Source of the DNA: Micromonospora sonchi
Lineage (GTDB): Bacteria; Actinomycetota; Actinomycetes; Mycobacteriales; Micromonosporaceae
Assembly: GCF_014646235.1 (NCBI RefSeq)
Contig: NZ_BMNB01000003.1
Span: 124,001 to 188,000, forward strand
Direction of reading: 5' to 3'
Length of the DNA: 64,000 nucleotides
Shown here: positions 17,686 to 26,726 of the stretch, in pieces
Numbering within the stretch: position 1 is the first letter of the stretch
Layout: every line of letters begins with the position of its first letter
Notes under the pieces: generated by a model
Told to the model about the DNA's origin: nothing
What the model saw: only the letters and a program-made list of their open reading frames with translations
Databases searched by the model: none
Translations under genes and position numbers: made by a program

Positions 17686-17917
17686 TCCCCCAAGTGGCGC
17701 GACCGGTACAGGTTGGGCCAAGCCCGCAGGGTCGCGCGCCTACTCGGAACTACCCCCGCCAGATCCTCGGCTTCCCGCCTGTCCTTGCCGCCAACGACGG
17801 GCCGGCCGACCGCTAATATTCCGCGACCTACGACAACCAGCCGCTTTCAATGGCCTACGGCTGCACACGCTTGCCGATCAAGCATCGTGCGTATTGCCAG
17901 CTCACGGATCGTTTTCC

Positions 17918-17972
17918 CTGATCTTCAAGGTGCCCCCGGCAGGATTCGAACCTGCGACACACGGTTTAGGAA
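17918..17972 (-). repeat. attL-type repeat: 3' fragment of tRNA-Arg(CCT)
   Basis: Read on the minus strand this is anticodon loop TTCCTAA (anticodon CCT), stem ACCGT, variable loop GTGTC, a perfect T arm (GCAGG TTCGAAT CCTGC), acceptor CGGGGGC and discriminator A. The D arm and 5' acceptor (expected GCCCCCG) are absent. It matches 40209-40263 in 54 of 55 bases. Identity stops exactly at the 5' edge of the anticodon loop, a usual crossover site for tyrosine integrases. Confidence 0.92.
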
Positions 17973-18044
17973 GGCGAGTCAGCCAAGCCGCCCACTGTCG
18001 CTGCCACCTGCGCGTCCGGGATGTCCATCGGCGCGGCCCTTCAA

Positions 18045-18146
18045 GATCATTGCAAGCACTCTGCACGGCGCTGCGGACGCCCGAGGACGGCCGGAGGCCG
18101 CCCGCAGGGCAGTCCGCAAGCGCACTACCCCTGCCTTGCAAAGATC
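18045..18146. promoter_or_regulatory. Candidate integrase arm sites, left element end
   Basis: GATCATTGCAAG (18045-18056) and its near-inverted copy CTTGCAAAGATC (18135-18146) flank a 78-base segment just inside the left att repeat. A similar GATCATTGCACG lies inside the right end at 40094-40105. Int or Xis binding is inference from position. Confidence 0.4.
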
Positions 18147-18391
18147 AAGACTTCTGTCGGCCGGCGTCGGCGGCTGCCGCTGACCTGTTCGCCGTGTCGC
18201 CTGCTGTCAACCCCGGACCGCGTCCGCCGGCAGGCTTGGCTGTACGGATGGCATGGTCTGGACACTTTGGAGGAACGTGCTTACCGCTGCGCGCGATCGG
18301 TGCGTCTACCAGCTCGACCGCAGGATCCAAACACGACCGCGCGCGGATGTGTAGGATCGCGCCCGCTCTATCCGGCCGGTAGCCTGGGAGG

Positions 18392-19348
18392 ATGGGGTAC
18401 CCGTATGAGGATCTGGACGACAGCCAGTTCGAACGACTGGTAGTGCAGTGCATGCGGATGCTCTTCGGGGAGGGAGTCCAGTCCTTCGCGGCCGGACCCG
18501 ACGGCGGACGGGATGCGCGGTTCGACGGCACCGCCGCTAGGTTCCCAAGCACGGCCGATCCTTGGATTCGAATCACGATCGGCCAAGCCAAGCACACAAA
18601 CGCTACCAATGCTCACTTTAGTGACAGCGACTTCAGTGGGCCCGGTGAAAGCTCCGTGCTATCAGAGGAAATCCCACGGATTCGGAAACTGGTAGCGGAT
18701 GACGAGCTACATAACTATATCTTGTTCAGCAATCGACGTTTGGGTGGCGTGACAGCTCCGCTCATCACGGACCGACTGGCTAATGAAACGGGCCTAGCTA
18801 GAAGCCGGATATTCCTTGCAGGAGTGGAATATATCGATGATACGCTTCATGCGCATCCGGATATTCTTCGCCGAGCTCGAATCGACCCCATAGACGGCCC
18901 ACTCCTCGTTTCGAGTTATGAGCTCGCTGAGGTCATCCTCGAAATCGCGAAGGGGCTAGAGGCAACGCCACCACCTGACGATGCCCCCGTGGTCGATCGT
19001 GTCACGTATGACGAAAAAAATCGGATTAACGGCATGACGCCCGAGTTTGCGAAGTTACTCAAAAACCGATACCTCCATGAGACACACAGGATCGGGCGCT
19101 TCTTGGCTGATCCGGCCAACACTGACGCGCTACGCCTATATGAAGGGGCCGTCGAGGAATTTCAGCTCAAGATAGTTGCGAGCCGCAGAGATTATCAGTC
19201 ATTCGATAGGCTCTTTAACTACCTTGTCGACTTCCTCTTCAAGAGAGACGGAGTTCTGTCGCGAAATCGACGGCTGACTCGTGCGATGATTTTTTATATG
19301 TACTGGCACTGCGATATTGGGGAAACTCCAGATGCTCAGGCCCAATAA
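18392..19348 (+). CDS. ABC-3C system nuclease-domain component
   Basis: 318 aa. The N-terminal ~110 residues form a PD-(D/E)XK/Mrr-like nuclease domain: FERLVVQCMRMLF, GPDGGRDARFDG and a QAK catalytic strand (ITIGQAKHTN). The C-terminal half is helical and matches the large-component layout of ABC-three-component systems. The gene order nuclease, small middle component, SMC-like ATPase fits. ATG 18392 has GGGAGG directly against it, too close for normal use. TAGCCT ends 6 bases upstream, so leaderless translation is possible. Codon use is more AT-rich than in flanking genes, suggesting transfer. Confidence 0.78.
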   Translation: MGYPYEDLDDSQFERLVVQCMRMLFGEGVQSFAAGPDGGRDARFDGTAARFPSTADPWIRITIGQAKHTNATNAHFSDSDFSGPGESSVLSEEIPRIRKLVADDELHNYILFSNRRLGGVTAPLITDRLANETGLARSRIFLAGVEYIDDTLHAHPDILRRARIDPIDGPLLVSSYELAEVILEIAKGLEATPPPDDAPVVDRVTYDEKNRINGMTPEFAKLLKNRYLHETHRIGRFLADPANTDALRLYEGAVEEFQLKIVASRRDYQSFDRLFNYLVDFLFKRDGVLSRNRRLTRAMIFYMYWHCDIGETPDAQAQ

Positions 19349-19568
19349 GCATTCTCACCCGGACCAAACGGTCTTAGCCGCCTCGACGGTGCTGCTTGCC
19401 GAGTTGAGACGAAAGCGGGCAGTGCCTTATGGTGACCTGAAGGCGGTTCTAGATAAAGCGTCTCGCGGCTCCGACTTTCTCTTCACTCCCGCAATGAATC
19501 TGCTGTACCTGCTTGGCTTGGTGGAGTATCGCGCCACGGCCGACCTTTTCGAATATGCGGGGAAATAA
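19332..19568 (+). CDS. ABC-3C middle component
   Basis: 78 aa helical protein (MLRPNKHSHPDQTVLAAST, ending LLGLVEYRATADLFEYAGK) resembling the small middle component (MC6-like) of ABC-three-component systems, thought to bridge effector and ATPase. It overlaps the upstream gene by 17 bases and the downstream start by one base (TAATG), so all three are translationally linked. Confidence 0.72.
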   Translation: MLRPNKHSHPDQTVLAASTVLLAELRRKRAVPYGDLKAVLDKASRGSDFLFTPAMNLLYLLGLVEYRATADLFEYAGK

Positions 19569-21364
19569 TGAGACTTCAGAGGCTCTATTCGAACAGGCCA
19601 GAGGTTTTTGCGCCGGTAACCTTCAACGAAGGCCTCTCTGCCGTGCTGGCCGAAATTCGCGTGCCGGCAAACAGACTTCTGGACACGCACAATCTCGGCA
19701 AGTCCACCCTAGCGGAACTAATTGACTACTGCCTACTGAAGGGCAAGAGCAACAGCTTTTTTCTTTTCAAGCATAGGTCTCTGTTCGCAGCGTTTACCTT
19801 CTACCTGGAGATTGAGTTGCCCGGTGGTGGATACCTAACCATCGGGCGTCCGGTCGATCCAGGATCCAAGATCGACTTTAAGCGGAGTGAATCATCAATC
19901 GAGGACATAACGGCACTTGATGCCCCGGATTGGGATCATCTTGCATTGCCGTTCGATCGCGCCAAGATGCTTCTCGACGGCATGCTGGCTATTGACGCGC
20001 TCCGCCCTTGGGGTTTTCGCAAGGTAGTCGGATATCTGATCAGGTCACAGCGAGACTACCTAGACGTTTTCCAACTGGGTAAGTTCTCTGGCAAGCACCA
20101 GGACTGGAAGCCCTTCGTGGCGCATCTAATTGGGATGGAGTCGGGCCCAGTTATTGAGCTCTACCAGAAGAGGGAAGAACTCAATGCAGCTACATCCGAT
20201 CTCGCCACCCTGACTCGCGAGTGGAGCGGCGAGGATGTCGATCCATCTGTGCTCGACGGCTTGATTTCGGTCAAGAGACGCGACATCGATGCAAAGACGG
20301 CTGCTCTTTCCTCCTTCAACTTCCAAGAGGAGGACACCCGCGCAACGTCTGAATTGATCGACCAAACCGAGTCGCAGATTGCTGCCCTGAATGAGGAGAG
20401 TTATCGACTCAATCAACTTATACAGCGAATTGCCGAGTCATTAGACGAAGAGCAAGTACTCTTCCGGCCAAAGGATGCCGAGGATCTGTTCCGCCAAGCT
20501 GGGGTCTTCCTGGGCGATCAGATCAAGAGAGAGTATGAGCAGCTCATCGCATTTAATCGGGCGATCACCGAGGAGCGTCGCGAGGCACTTCAGGAGCAGC
20601 TAGCCGAAGGCCAAGCGAGGCTCGTAGAGATCCGTAAGGAGCTTGAGACGCTCAATCTGAGGCGCGCTCAGTCTCTTGAATTCCTCAGGAATTCCGACTC
20701 GCTTGACAAATACAAGAGCCTTTCGGTTGAACTGGCAGACCTTCAGGGTGAATTGGGGTTCCTTGAGGCTAAGCGAACCGCAGCCGCGAGACTCACGGAC
20801 CTGCGGCGTCAGCAACGAACCTTGGCGGAGGAGTTCGGCCATCTTGAGACTGCCGTCGAAACTCAAATCGACGAGATTAGCCGGAACGAAGGAAGCCGAT
20901 TCGCGCGGCTGCGCCGATACTTCACGGAAATTATCTATGAGGTGCTGGGACAGAACGCGATCATTGCGATTAGGATGAACAACCAAGGAGGGCTTGACTT
21001 CACGGCTGAGTTCATAGGAAGTGCCGGAACGGCAACGAGTGGCGACCGTGGAACGTCATATAAGAAGCTTCTCTGCATTGCCTTCGACCTCGCATTTCTT
21101 CGAACGTACCTAGATGTCCCGTTCCCTCGCTTCGTTTACCACGATGGCGCATTGGAACAGTTAGAGCCCCGTAAGCGGGAGAAGCTGGTCGGCGTCTTTA
21201 GAAAGTATGCAGATCTCGGACTCCAGCCAATTGTCTCGCTTCTCGACAGCGACCTTCCTCTGCCCATCGGTGCCGGTCCTCAGACGCTCTCACCTGAAGA
21301 CGTCGTTATCACACTCCACGACGAGGGCCAGGATGGGCGTCTATTCAAAATGCCGACCTGGTAG
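19568..21364 (+). CDS. DUF2326-type SMC-like ABC ATPase of the ABC-3C system
   Basis: 598 aa. The Walker A region is DTHNLGKSTLAELIDYCLL, near residue 38, characteristic of DUF2326. A long coiled coil (about 200-430) follows. The C-terminal ATPase half contains TSYKKLLCIAFDLAFL and the Walker-B/D-loop-like VYHDGALEQLEPRKR. This is an SMC/RecN-like hinge architecture. It probably senses a DNA or phage state and licenses the nuclease partner; that role is inferred from family literature. Confidence 0.82.
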   Translation: MRLQRLYSNRPEVFAPVTFNEGLSAVLAEIRVPANRLLDTHNLGKSTLAELIDYCLLKGKSNSFFLFKHRSLFAAFTFYLEIELPGGGYLTIGRPVDPGSKIDFKRSESSIEDITALDAPDWDHLALPFDRAKMLLDGMLAIDALRPWGFRKVVGYLIRSQRDYLDVFQLGKFSGKHQDWKPFVAHLIGMESGPVIELYQKREELNAATSDLATLTREWSGEDVDPSVLDGLISVKRRDIDAKTAALSSFNFQEEDTRATSELIDQTESQIAALNEESYRLNQLIQRIAESLDEEQVLFRPKDAEDLFRQAGVFLGDQIKREYEQLIAFNRAITEERREALQEQLAEGQARLVEIRKELETLNLRRAQSLEFLRNSDSLDKYKSLSVELADLQGELGFLEAKRTAAARLTDLRRQQRTLAEEFGHLETAVETQIDEISRNEGSRFARLRRYFTEIIYEVLGQNAIIAIRMNNQGGLDFTAEFIGSAGTATSGDRGTSYKKLLCIAFDLAFLRTYLDVPFPRFVYHDGALEQLEPRKREKLVGVFRKYADLGLQPIVSLLDSDLPLPIGAGPQTLSPEDVVITLHDEGQDGRLFKMPTW

Positions 21365-21450
21365 TTCATCGCTCGGCAAGGGCCGATCTGTTCGTTCGCA
21401 GCTCATCCTCGCCATCCCGTCTGCCGCCGACCCACACTCCGTGGAGCGGG

Positions 21451-21514
21451 CCAGGGCCAGGGCGACAAGGTGGAGCGCCCTACCGGACGTACGACCTTGT
21501 CGCCCTGGCCCTGG
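21451..21514. terminator. Large perfect hairpin downstream of the ABC-3C operon
   Basis: A 21-bp perfectly paired stem (21451-21471 with 21494-21514) around a 22-base loop, 87 bases after the ATPase stop. G-U pairs can extend it by three. It is longer than a usual terminator and has no U tract, so it may be a terminator, an mRNA 3' stabiliser or a small structured RNA. Confidence 0.5.
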
Positions 21515-21907
21515 TCTGCTCGGCTTGCCTGGGTCGGTGGCTGGCGGGATGGCATCCCACCCCCAACCACCCCACAACCGCAACCGTTCGGCAATTCCAT
21601 CCTGGAGTCGTCTGGCCCCCGCCGGAGGCAGCTCTAACCCCAACCCCACCCCACCCTTCCGCCCCTTCCTCACCATCACCCCTTCCCCACCGCGGACCCC
21701 GGGAGCGGCTGAAGGAATCCGTTCGGCAACTCGCTCTGGCCGACCGCAGACCGGTCTGCGGTGACACGTCACAAGGTGGGAAGAGACCGGAGGGGCGACG
21801 TGTCATTCTGGTCCCGGTCAACCTTCGGGACTCGTCACCGGGTCCACTTCACTAACCCAGGGGTGACCCGCGGGGCGGGGCGTGGGGTTCGGGCCGTCTG
21901 ACTTTCC

Positions 21908-21949
21908 GCCCCGGCGCCCTGCGCCGGGGCGGCGGCTCCGCAGGAGCCG
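21908..21949. terminator. Two tandem hairpins in a 0.9-kb gene-free stretch
   Basis: GCCCCGGCGC-CCT-GCGCCGGGGC (21908-21930, 10-bp stem), then CGGCTCC-GCA-GGAGCCG (21933-21949, 7-bp stem). They sit in the gene-poor interval 21365-22293. No credible coding sequence is visible in that interval. Confidence 0.4.
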
Positions 21950-22293
21950 TTTGCCGCGCCCCGGCCCGCGCCGCGCGGAGCGCCTTGATCCTATTGAGAG
22001 TAATTCGGCAGTGGTGACAGCGTGACGGCATGTGCGTGATCCTCATCAACCTGGCCGGATTGCGGGCCCCGCAACCTCCCGCCCTGCAAGTGCTGGGCTA
22101 CCGTTCGTGGCGTCCCCACCTCGGGCACTCATCTGGCTGCCGCCCCTACTGGCTGTCGTGGTCGCCACTGAGTCCACAAGCGTCACGTGTGGCTCTGGCT
22201 TCCGTCTCTCGCCTGCAGGCTGGACAGACAGGCGATACCTGCCGGGAGCGCATAACGCCTGGCCAACCATGGTCCACCCGACAGTCCCTCCGG

Positions 22294-22884
22294 CTATGAG
22301 GCGCCGGCTGCCCGCTGGGCAGCCTGGTAGTCGTCAAAAGCCTTCGCCGCCATATAGATGGCGGCGAAGAGAACCTCGGCTTCCTCCAAGGCCAGCTTGA
22401 TGTTGATGCGATGTGGCCCGAGCCTGAACTCGCCGGTGGCTGGGTCGTACCCTCCACCCCAGTGATCGCGGGCTGCGGCTACTGCACCGTCTCGCCGCTT
22501 CTGCTCACGTTGACGATTGCCTTCACCCAGGGCGTAGTCATGAAAGTGGATCAGGATGTCTCGGGCTGCGATTGCACCCGAGACCTTGGTCAAGAAGCGC
22601 TCCCTGGCGGCCTCTAGTTCCGCCCGAGCTGTTGGGCAGCAGTCGAGCAGCGTGCCCTTCAGCATCATGCTGGCGGCGTACTCGACCTGGCGCAGGGCAA
22701 CCGCGAACTGCCGGGCGTCGATCTGCCGCGAGTCAAGCAGCCACAGACCTGACTCCCGCTCGTCAAGGCGGCGCGCGCACAGCCGGAGTGTCCAGACCCA
22801 CCACTGCGCCTCGGAGACGGCGATGGCCTCCGGGTGATGTGCTGGCGACCAGGGCTCGGGGATCGCCGCCGCTTCTTCAGTCAT
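22294..22884 (-). CDS. Hypothetical protein
   Basis: 196 aa, mostly helical, with AVSEAQWWVWTLRLCARRLD and an acidic-basic C-terminus ending AAKAFDDYQAAQRAAGAS. No membrane segment. High GC like the host, unlike the neighbouring cargo. I do not recognise the family. Confidence 0.6.
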   Translation of the reverse strand: MTEEAAAIPEPWSPAHHPEAIAVSEAQWWVWTLRLCARRLDERESGLWLLDSRQIDARQFAVALRQVEYAASMMLKGTLLDCCPTARAELEAARERFLTKVSGAIAARDILIHFHDYALGEGNRQREQKRRDGAVAAARDHWGGGYDPATGEFRLGPHRINIKLALEEAEVLFAAIYMAAKAFDDYQAAQRAAGAS

Positions 22885-23013
22885 CCCAGCAGTCTGGCTA
22901 AGCGGCCGCGCCGTGTGTAGCTAGATAGCGCGAAGCTCGCCACGCGCATCTGCCCGCGCCCGATCGCGATCAAATGCAGGCCGCGATGTAGCACCACCGC
23001 GAGGACTAGCACA

Positions 23014-24760
23014 GTGCCGGGTAGGCGGCGGGAGTCTCACCCGCCGCCCCCCACAGATCCGGACGTAAGCCTCTCGGCTTATCCGGCTCGTGCCGTTCAG
23101 GTTGTCAGGTCGTGTATCGCAGCGCCCAGTGCGCGAACAGGTCGGGCGACCGTTGTCGGACACCTCGTAGCCAGGCTCGCGCTCGGTCGTCGCTGCGTTT
23201 GAGCCGCTTGTACTTCCACTTCGCCCAGCGCATCAGATGGCGATCTATGCGCTTGCCGATCGGGTTCACCGCGCTCGGGTAGAACACGGTGAAGTAGTTC
23301 AACCAGCCCCGAAGGACAGGGTTGACCTCTTCGGCGAGGTCTGCCAGGTTGCCGGTCGTGCGTCGATGCAGCCGCCAGGACGCCACCTTGCGGCTCATAT
23401 CGGTCAGTTTCCCCGGGGCCACCGCGGGCAGGAACCCGGTCCGGGCCTTCCCGCGGATCTTGTCCCATGCCTTCCGGGGACGAAACGCGTACCCGCAGAA
23501 CGTGAACGTCACCATCTCATAGTCCAGGCGGCGTCGGTCATCTTTGCAGTACACGATGCGCGTCTTGTCGGGGTGCAGCTGCAACCCGATGTCCGCGAAC
23601 CGGCGATCGATCGCCTGGCGCACCTGGTGCGCCTGGCGCTCGGTCACGCAGTGGACCACCACATCGTCTGCGAACCGCTCGAACCCGATCCCGGGAAACT
23701 CCCGGTCCATCCAGGTGTCGAAGCCGTAGTGCAGGAAGATGTTGGCGATCAACGGGGAGATCGGTCCGCCCTGCGGTGTTCCCTTGCTCCGGTGGGTCAG
23801 GGTTCCGTCGGGCATCTTCATCGGCGCTTTCAGCCAGCGCTCCACGTAAAGCATGACCCATGGCTGGGTCGTGTGACGCGCCACCGCCTTGAGCATCAGA
23901 TCCCACGGCACGGAGTCGAAGAAGGCCTTGACGTCCATGTCGACGACCCAGTCCTTCTTGAAACACCGCTGCCGACACACCCGCACCGCGTCCAGCGGGG
24001 ACCGTCCGGGACGGTAGCCGTAGGAGTCGTCGTGGAATACCTTCTCCACCTCCGGCTCCAACATCAGCACCGCCGCGGTCTGCGCCACCCGGTCGATCAC
24101 GTTGGGTATGCCCAGAATTCTGGTTCCACCCTTCTTGGGGATCTCCACCGCCCGGACCGGACCAGGAAAGTAACTGCCCGACGACATGCGGTTCCACAGC
24201 CGGTAGAGGTTGTCAGCCAACCTCGTCTCGAACTGTTCGATCGTCACGCCGTCGGCCCCGGCCGCTCCGCCGTTACCTCTCACCTTCAACCACGCGGCCC
24301 AGATCAGCCGCTTGGGGATGTCATGCGACTTTCCTGCCAACCCTGGCTGACTCACGCGGTTCCTCCCTTACGGTTGACCGCCCGCGCCAGCCTGAACGAC
24401 CCCACCCCTTGGCTCCCCGACCCACTGCGATACGCAGGCGGTTCACAGCTACTACGGGCGAGTCCGCCAGCGTCCCCGCATCGGTACTCTGCTCCTCGCG
24501 GTTTCCGCCACTTGGAGTCCTCCCTCTCGCCGCCGGTCACCCGACGGACGGTATCGGGGTCCGCCTTCACACGTTCCATACGAGAGCCTGGACCGGGCTC
24601 ATGCTGCCTATATGCCGGACACCACCTGGGCAGTAAGCGGATATCCCCCAGGCTCTTCCCGAGACTCACCTCCGGCCTCGGTTTTGATGTCATCTGACTG
24701 AGTTTCGACACGTCAACGACAGAGAACTCGACGTTCATCGCTCATCTTCCCGGTCCACAC
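23014..24760 (-). mobile_element. Group II intron (5' border uncertain)
   Basis: Domain V is clear on the minus strand at 23056-23089: a 34-base hairpin opening GAGCCGGATAAG with the AGC triad, GAGA loop and ACGTC bulge side. Domain VI (GC-rich stem, 23022-23053) follows, then a 3' end ...TACCCGGCAC at 23014 that fits the usual AY ending. The reverse transcriptase ends 15 bases before domain V. A possible 5' end GTGTGGACC lies at 24760, but no sure GTGYG boundary is seen. 24761-24957 holds no recognisable gene. Confidence 0.72.
23105..24355 (-). CDS. ltrA: Group II intron reverse transcriptase/maturase
   Basis: 416 aa intron-encoded protein for splicing and retrohoming. RT blocks are intact: SYGYRPGRSPLDAV, VVDMDVKAFFDSVPWDLM, GTPQGGPISPLIANIFLHY and the catalytic FADD in RFADDVVVHC. 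The maturase (X) domain follows, with LRGWLNYF near the end. No HNH endonuclease domain is attached, so spread probably relies on single-stranded or replication-fork targets. Confidence 0.93.
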   Translation of the reverse strand: MSQPGLAGKSHDIPKRLIWAAWLKVRGNGGAAGADGVTIEQFETRLADNLYRLWNRMSSGSYFPGPVRAVEIPKKGGTRILGIPNVIDRVAQTAAVLMLEPEVEKVFHDDSYGYRPGRSPLDAVRVCRQRCFKKDWVVDMDVKAFFDSVPWDLMLKAVARHTTQPWVMLYVERWLKAPMKMPDGTLTHRSKGTPQGGPISPLIANIFLHYGFDTWMDREFPGIGFERFADDVVVHCVTERQAHQVRQAIDRRFADIGLQLHPDKTRIVYCKDDRRRLDYEMVTFTFCGYAFRPRKAWDKIRGKARTGFLPAVAPGKLTDMSRKVASWRLHRRTTGNLADLAEEVNPVLRGWLNYFTVFYPSAVNPIGKRIDRHLMRWAKWKYKRLKRSDDRARAWLRGVRQRSPDLFAHWALRYTT

Positions 24761-24957
24761 CTGACGCGATCATGCCGCGCCTTTTCCAACGACGCTCAGG
24801 ACGACGGTCTTCAGCCAACGCCCCTCGTGGTGGTTTGAAGCCTGCTTCCGCAAGCCGGCTCCGGAGGGCCAAACAACCTCCATCTCTCGTACAGCACCGC
24901 AGTCAGCGAGGCCGCCATCCATGCTTGCCTCGATTTCCGCGTTCGTGTTCGCAAGAC

Positions 24958-25942
24958 GTGATCTCAGCGACTTTGCGGTAGGTATTTGTACTCGAAGTGG
25001 GTGAGGTGCAGGGCTGCGGCGACGATGTCGCCGGTTCGGTGTGGGCAGATGGTCGTGTGGCGTAGCGTCTTCCAGCGTCCGATCAGGATCGCGAAGCCGC
25101 GTTCTCCTTGCCAGCGCAGGCCGCGTAGCAGTCGGTTGTAGGCGCGGTTGTCGGGTGCGAGCGGGCTGCCGTCGGTGGGCTGCTTGATCGGGGTTTTGAT
25201 GCCGTGGCCTGTGCTTTCGTAGCCGGAGTCGGCCAGGGTGGGTAGGTCGAGTTCGGCGGCGGACCAGTTCAGGGCGGCGGTGACGCCGAGTTCGCGGGCG
25301 CAGCTGGTGTCGTGTAGGTGTCCGGGCATCGCCGTTGATGTCCAGATCGGTAGACCGTCGGGGCGCATGACGGCTTGGATGTTCGCGCCGAAGTCGCGGT
25401 GTTTTCCGGAGTACCAGGCGTCGATCACCTCGCCCCTGACTGACAGAGTGGTTTCGGTGAGTCGGTCGCAGTCGAACAGTTTGCCGTCGAGGATGACGTG
25501 TGACCAGCCGTCGGCGGCGGCCCGGCGCAGGGCGGTGTGTAGGTCGGCCGCTTGGGCGGCGAGGACGGCGATGCCTTCGTCGCGGTAGCGGTAGGCGGTC
25601 GCCCTCGAGATGCCGAAGCCGGCAGCCAGGAGGGTCATGTCCTCGGCCTTACGGAACCAGACGAGCACCATCAGCGCCTGGTAGTAGCAGGTCAACGCCC
25701 GAGTGCCACGGCGGGTGCCGCAGGCGCGGCGCTGGGCGTACAGCAGACGCGCGAGGTACTGCACGAGTTCCCTCGGGACGTCGACCATGGCACGATAGGC
25801 AATCACGTGGAGCCCTCTCGAAGACGTGGATCTGTCGCAAGAACCTGTCTATCGATGGCTCCACGCCTGTTTCCACTGCCGCCCGCCTCGCCGGCCTTCG
25901 TCCGTGTCGCGCCAATCAACCCTTATGCGTTGCTGAGATCAC
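24958..25942 (-). mobile_element. IS5-like insertion sequence
   Basis: About 985 bases ended by 14-base inverted repeats with one mismatch: GTGATCTCAGCGAC at 24958-24971 and GTTGCTGAGATCAC at 25929-25942. One DDE transposase fills it, and its TGA stop lies inside the left repeat. I see no target duplication. Confidence 0.8.
24964..25806 (-). CDS. IS5-family DDE transposase
   Basis: 280 aa. An N-terminal helix-turn-helix-like region (LLAAGFGISRATAYRYRDEG) is followed by a DDE core: first Asp in VILDGKLFDC, second Asp in LADSGYES, Glu in WQGERGFAILIGRWK. It appears complete, so the element could still be active. A second start candidate is the Met at MVDVPRELVQ. Confidence 0.88.
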   Translation of the reverse strand: MIAYRAMVDVPRELVQYLARLLYAQRRACGTRRGTRALTCYYQALMVLVWFRKAEDMTLLAAGFGISRATAYRYRDEGIAVLAAQAADLHTALRRAAADGWSHVILDGKLFDCDRLTETTLSVRGEVIDAWYSGKHRDFGANIQAVMRPDGLPIWTSTAMPGHLHDTSCARELGVTAALNWSAAELDLPTLADSGYESTGHGIKTPIKQPTDGSPLAPDNRAYNRLLRGLRWQGERGFAILIGRWKTLRHTTICPHRTGDIVAAALHLTHFEYKYLPQSR

Positions 25943-25961
25943 CTCAGTAAGTGTCGGGATA

Positions 25962-26726
25962 GTGACAGATGGCAAACGGCTTGCTGTTGCGGTAGGGGAT
26001 TCAGCCGATAATCCACTAGTGACTCCTCAACATCGACATCTCGATCTGCCCGATACTGAGCAGGCACGCCTATTCAACTCCCTCGACCCTGCACCAGCGT
26101 TGGCCATGCCGCCGGGAGGATACGCGCCGCTTACGCGCCCTAGGCCGAGTCGTTTGCCCTTTGAGGCCATGTCGCCGTATGACTTCGAGGCGCTCATTGC
26201 AGAGGTAGCCACGATGGTGGACGGCCACCGGGAGGCCCGGCTGTACGGCAGGTCCGGCCGGGCTGACGATGGCCGGGATGTGATTGCCACCGATGACGGT
26301 ATGACCTATTTCGCATACCAATGTAAGCGTGTGGCGCAATTCGACGGAGCTGCCCTGCGACGCGCGGTCACCGCGTTCGAGGTCCGGCAACCTTTCGTCG
26401 TCACTAGTTTCATCGTGGTTATGGCATGCATTGTCGACGCAAAAGACATTGAAACCGATTTGATTGAACTTCGCGCTGCGCGGCCAGGTCTCGATATTCA
26501 GGTCCGAGACGGCTGGGATCTATCCAGGTCGCTACGAGAATTTCCGACCGTTGTCGAAACCGCGTTCGGGCCCGCCATCCGCCGGGACTTCTGCAATGAG
26601 GAGGATTCATCGACAGCGTCGAGTAATCGTCCAATGACTGCCACGGTGGCGGAGGGCGGTATTTCTATTCAGGCTGGCCGAGACATAAACGGAGCAATAC
26701 ATTTCGGGCAAAGCAGTGGAAGGTGA
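25962..26726 (+). CDS. PD-(D/E)XK (Mrr-like) nuclease, component of a putative two-gene conflict system
   Basis: 254 aa from GTG 25962; ATG 26106 is an alternative. The frame continues upstream into the IS, so the native 5' end may have been cut. The nuclease core is SPYDFEALIAEVATMVDG, GRADDGRDVIATDDG and YFAYQCKRVAQF, giving an Asp and a Gln-x-Lys active site. The C-terminus carries the short tag ISIQAGRDINGAIHFG. A similar tag (ILQARRDLNV) opens the partner protein. The stop lies inside the partner gene (11-base overlap). AT-rich codons suggest foreign origin. No named system recognised. Confidence 0.72.
   Translation: MTDGKRLAVAVGDSADNPLVTPQHRHLDLPDTEQARLFNSLDPAPALAMPPGGYAPLTRPRPSRLPFEAMSPYDFEALIAEVATMVDGHREARLYGRSGRADDGRDVIATDDGMTYFAYQCKRVAQFDGAALRRAVTAFEVRQPFVVTSFIVVMACIVDAKDIETDLIELRAARPGLDIQVRDGWDLSRSLREFPTVVETAFGPAIRRDFCNEEDSSTASSNRPMTATVAEGGISIQAGRDINGAIHFGQSSGR

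Noticed and set aside
24772..24981. 69-codon plus-strand open frame between intron and IS
   Set aside because: Arg/Ser-rich, crosses the IS border, no ribosome site or domain.
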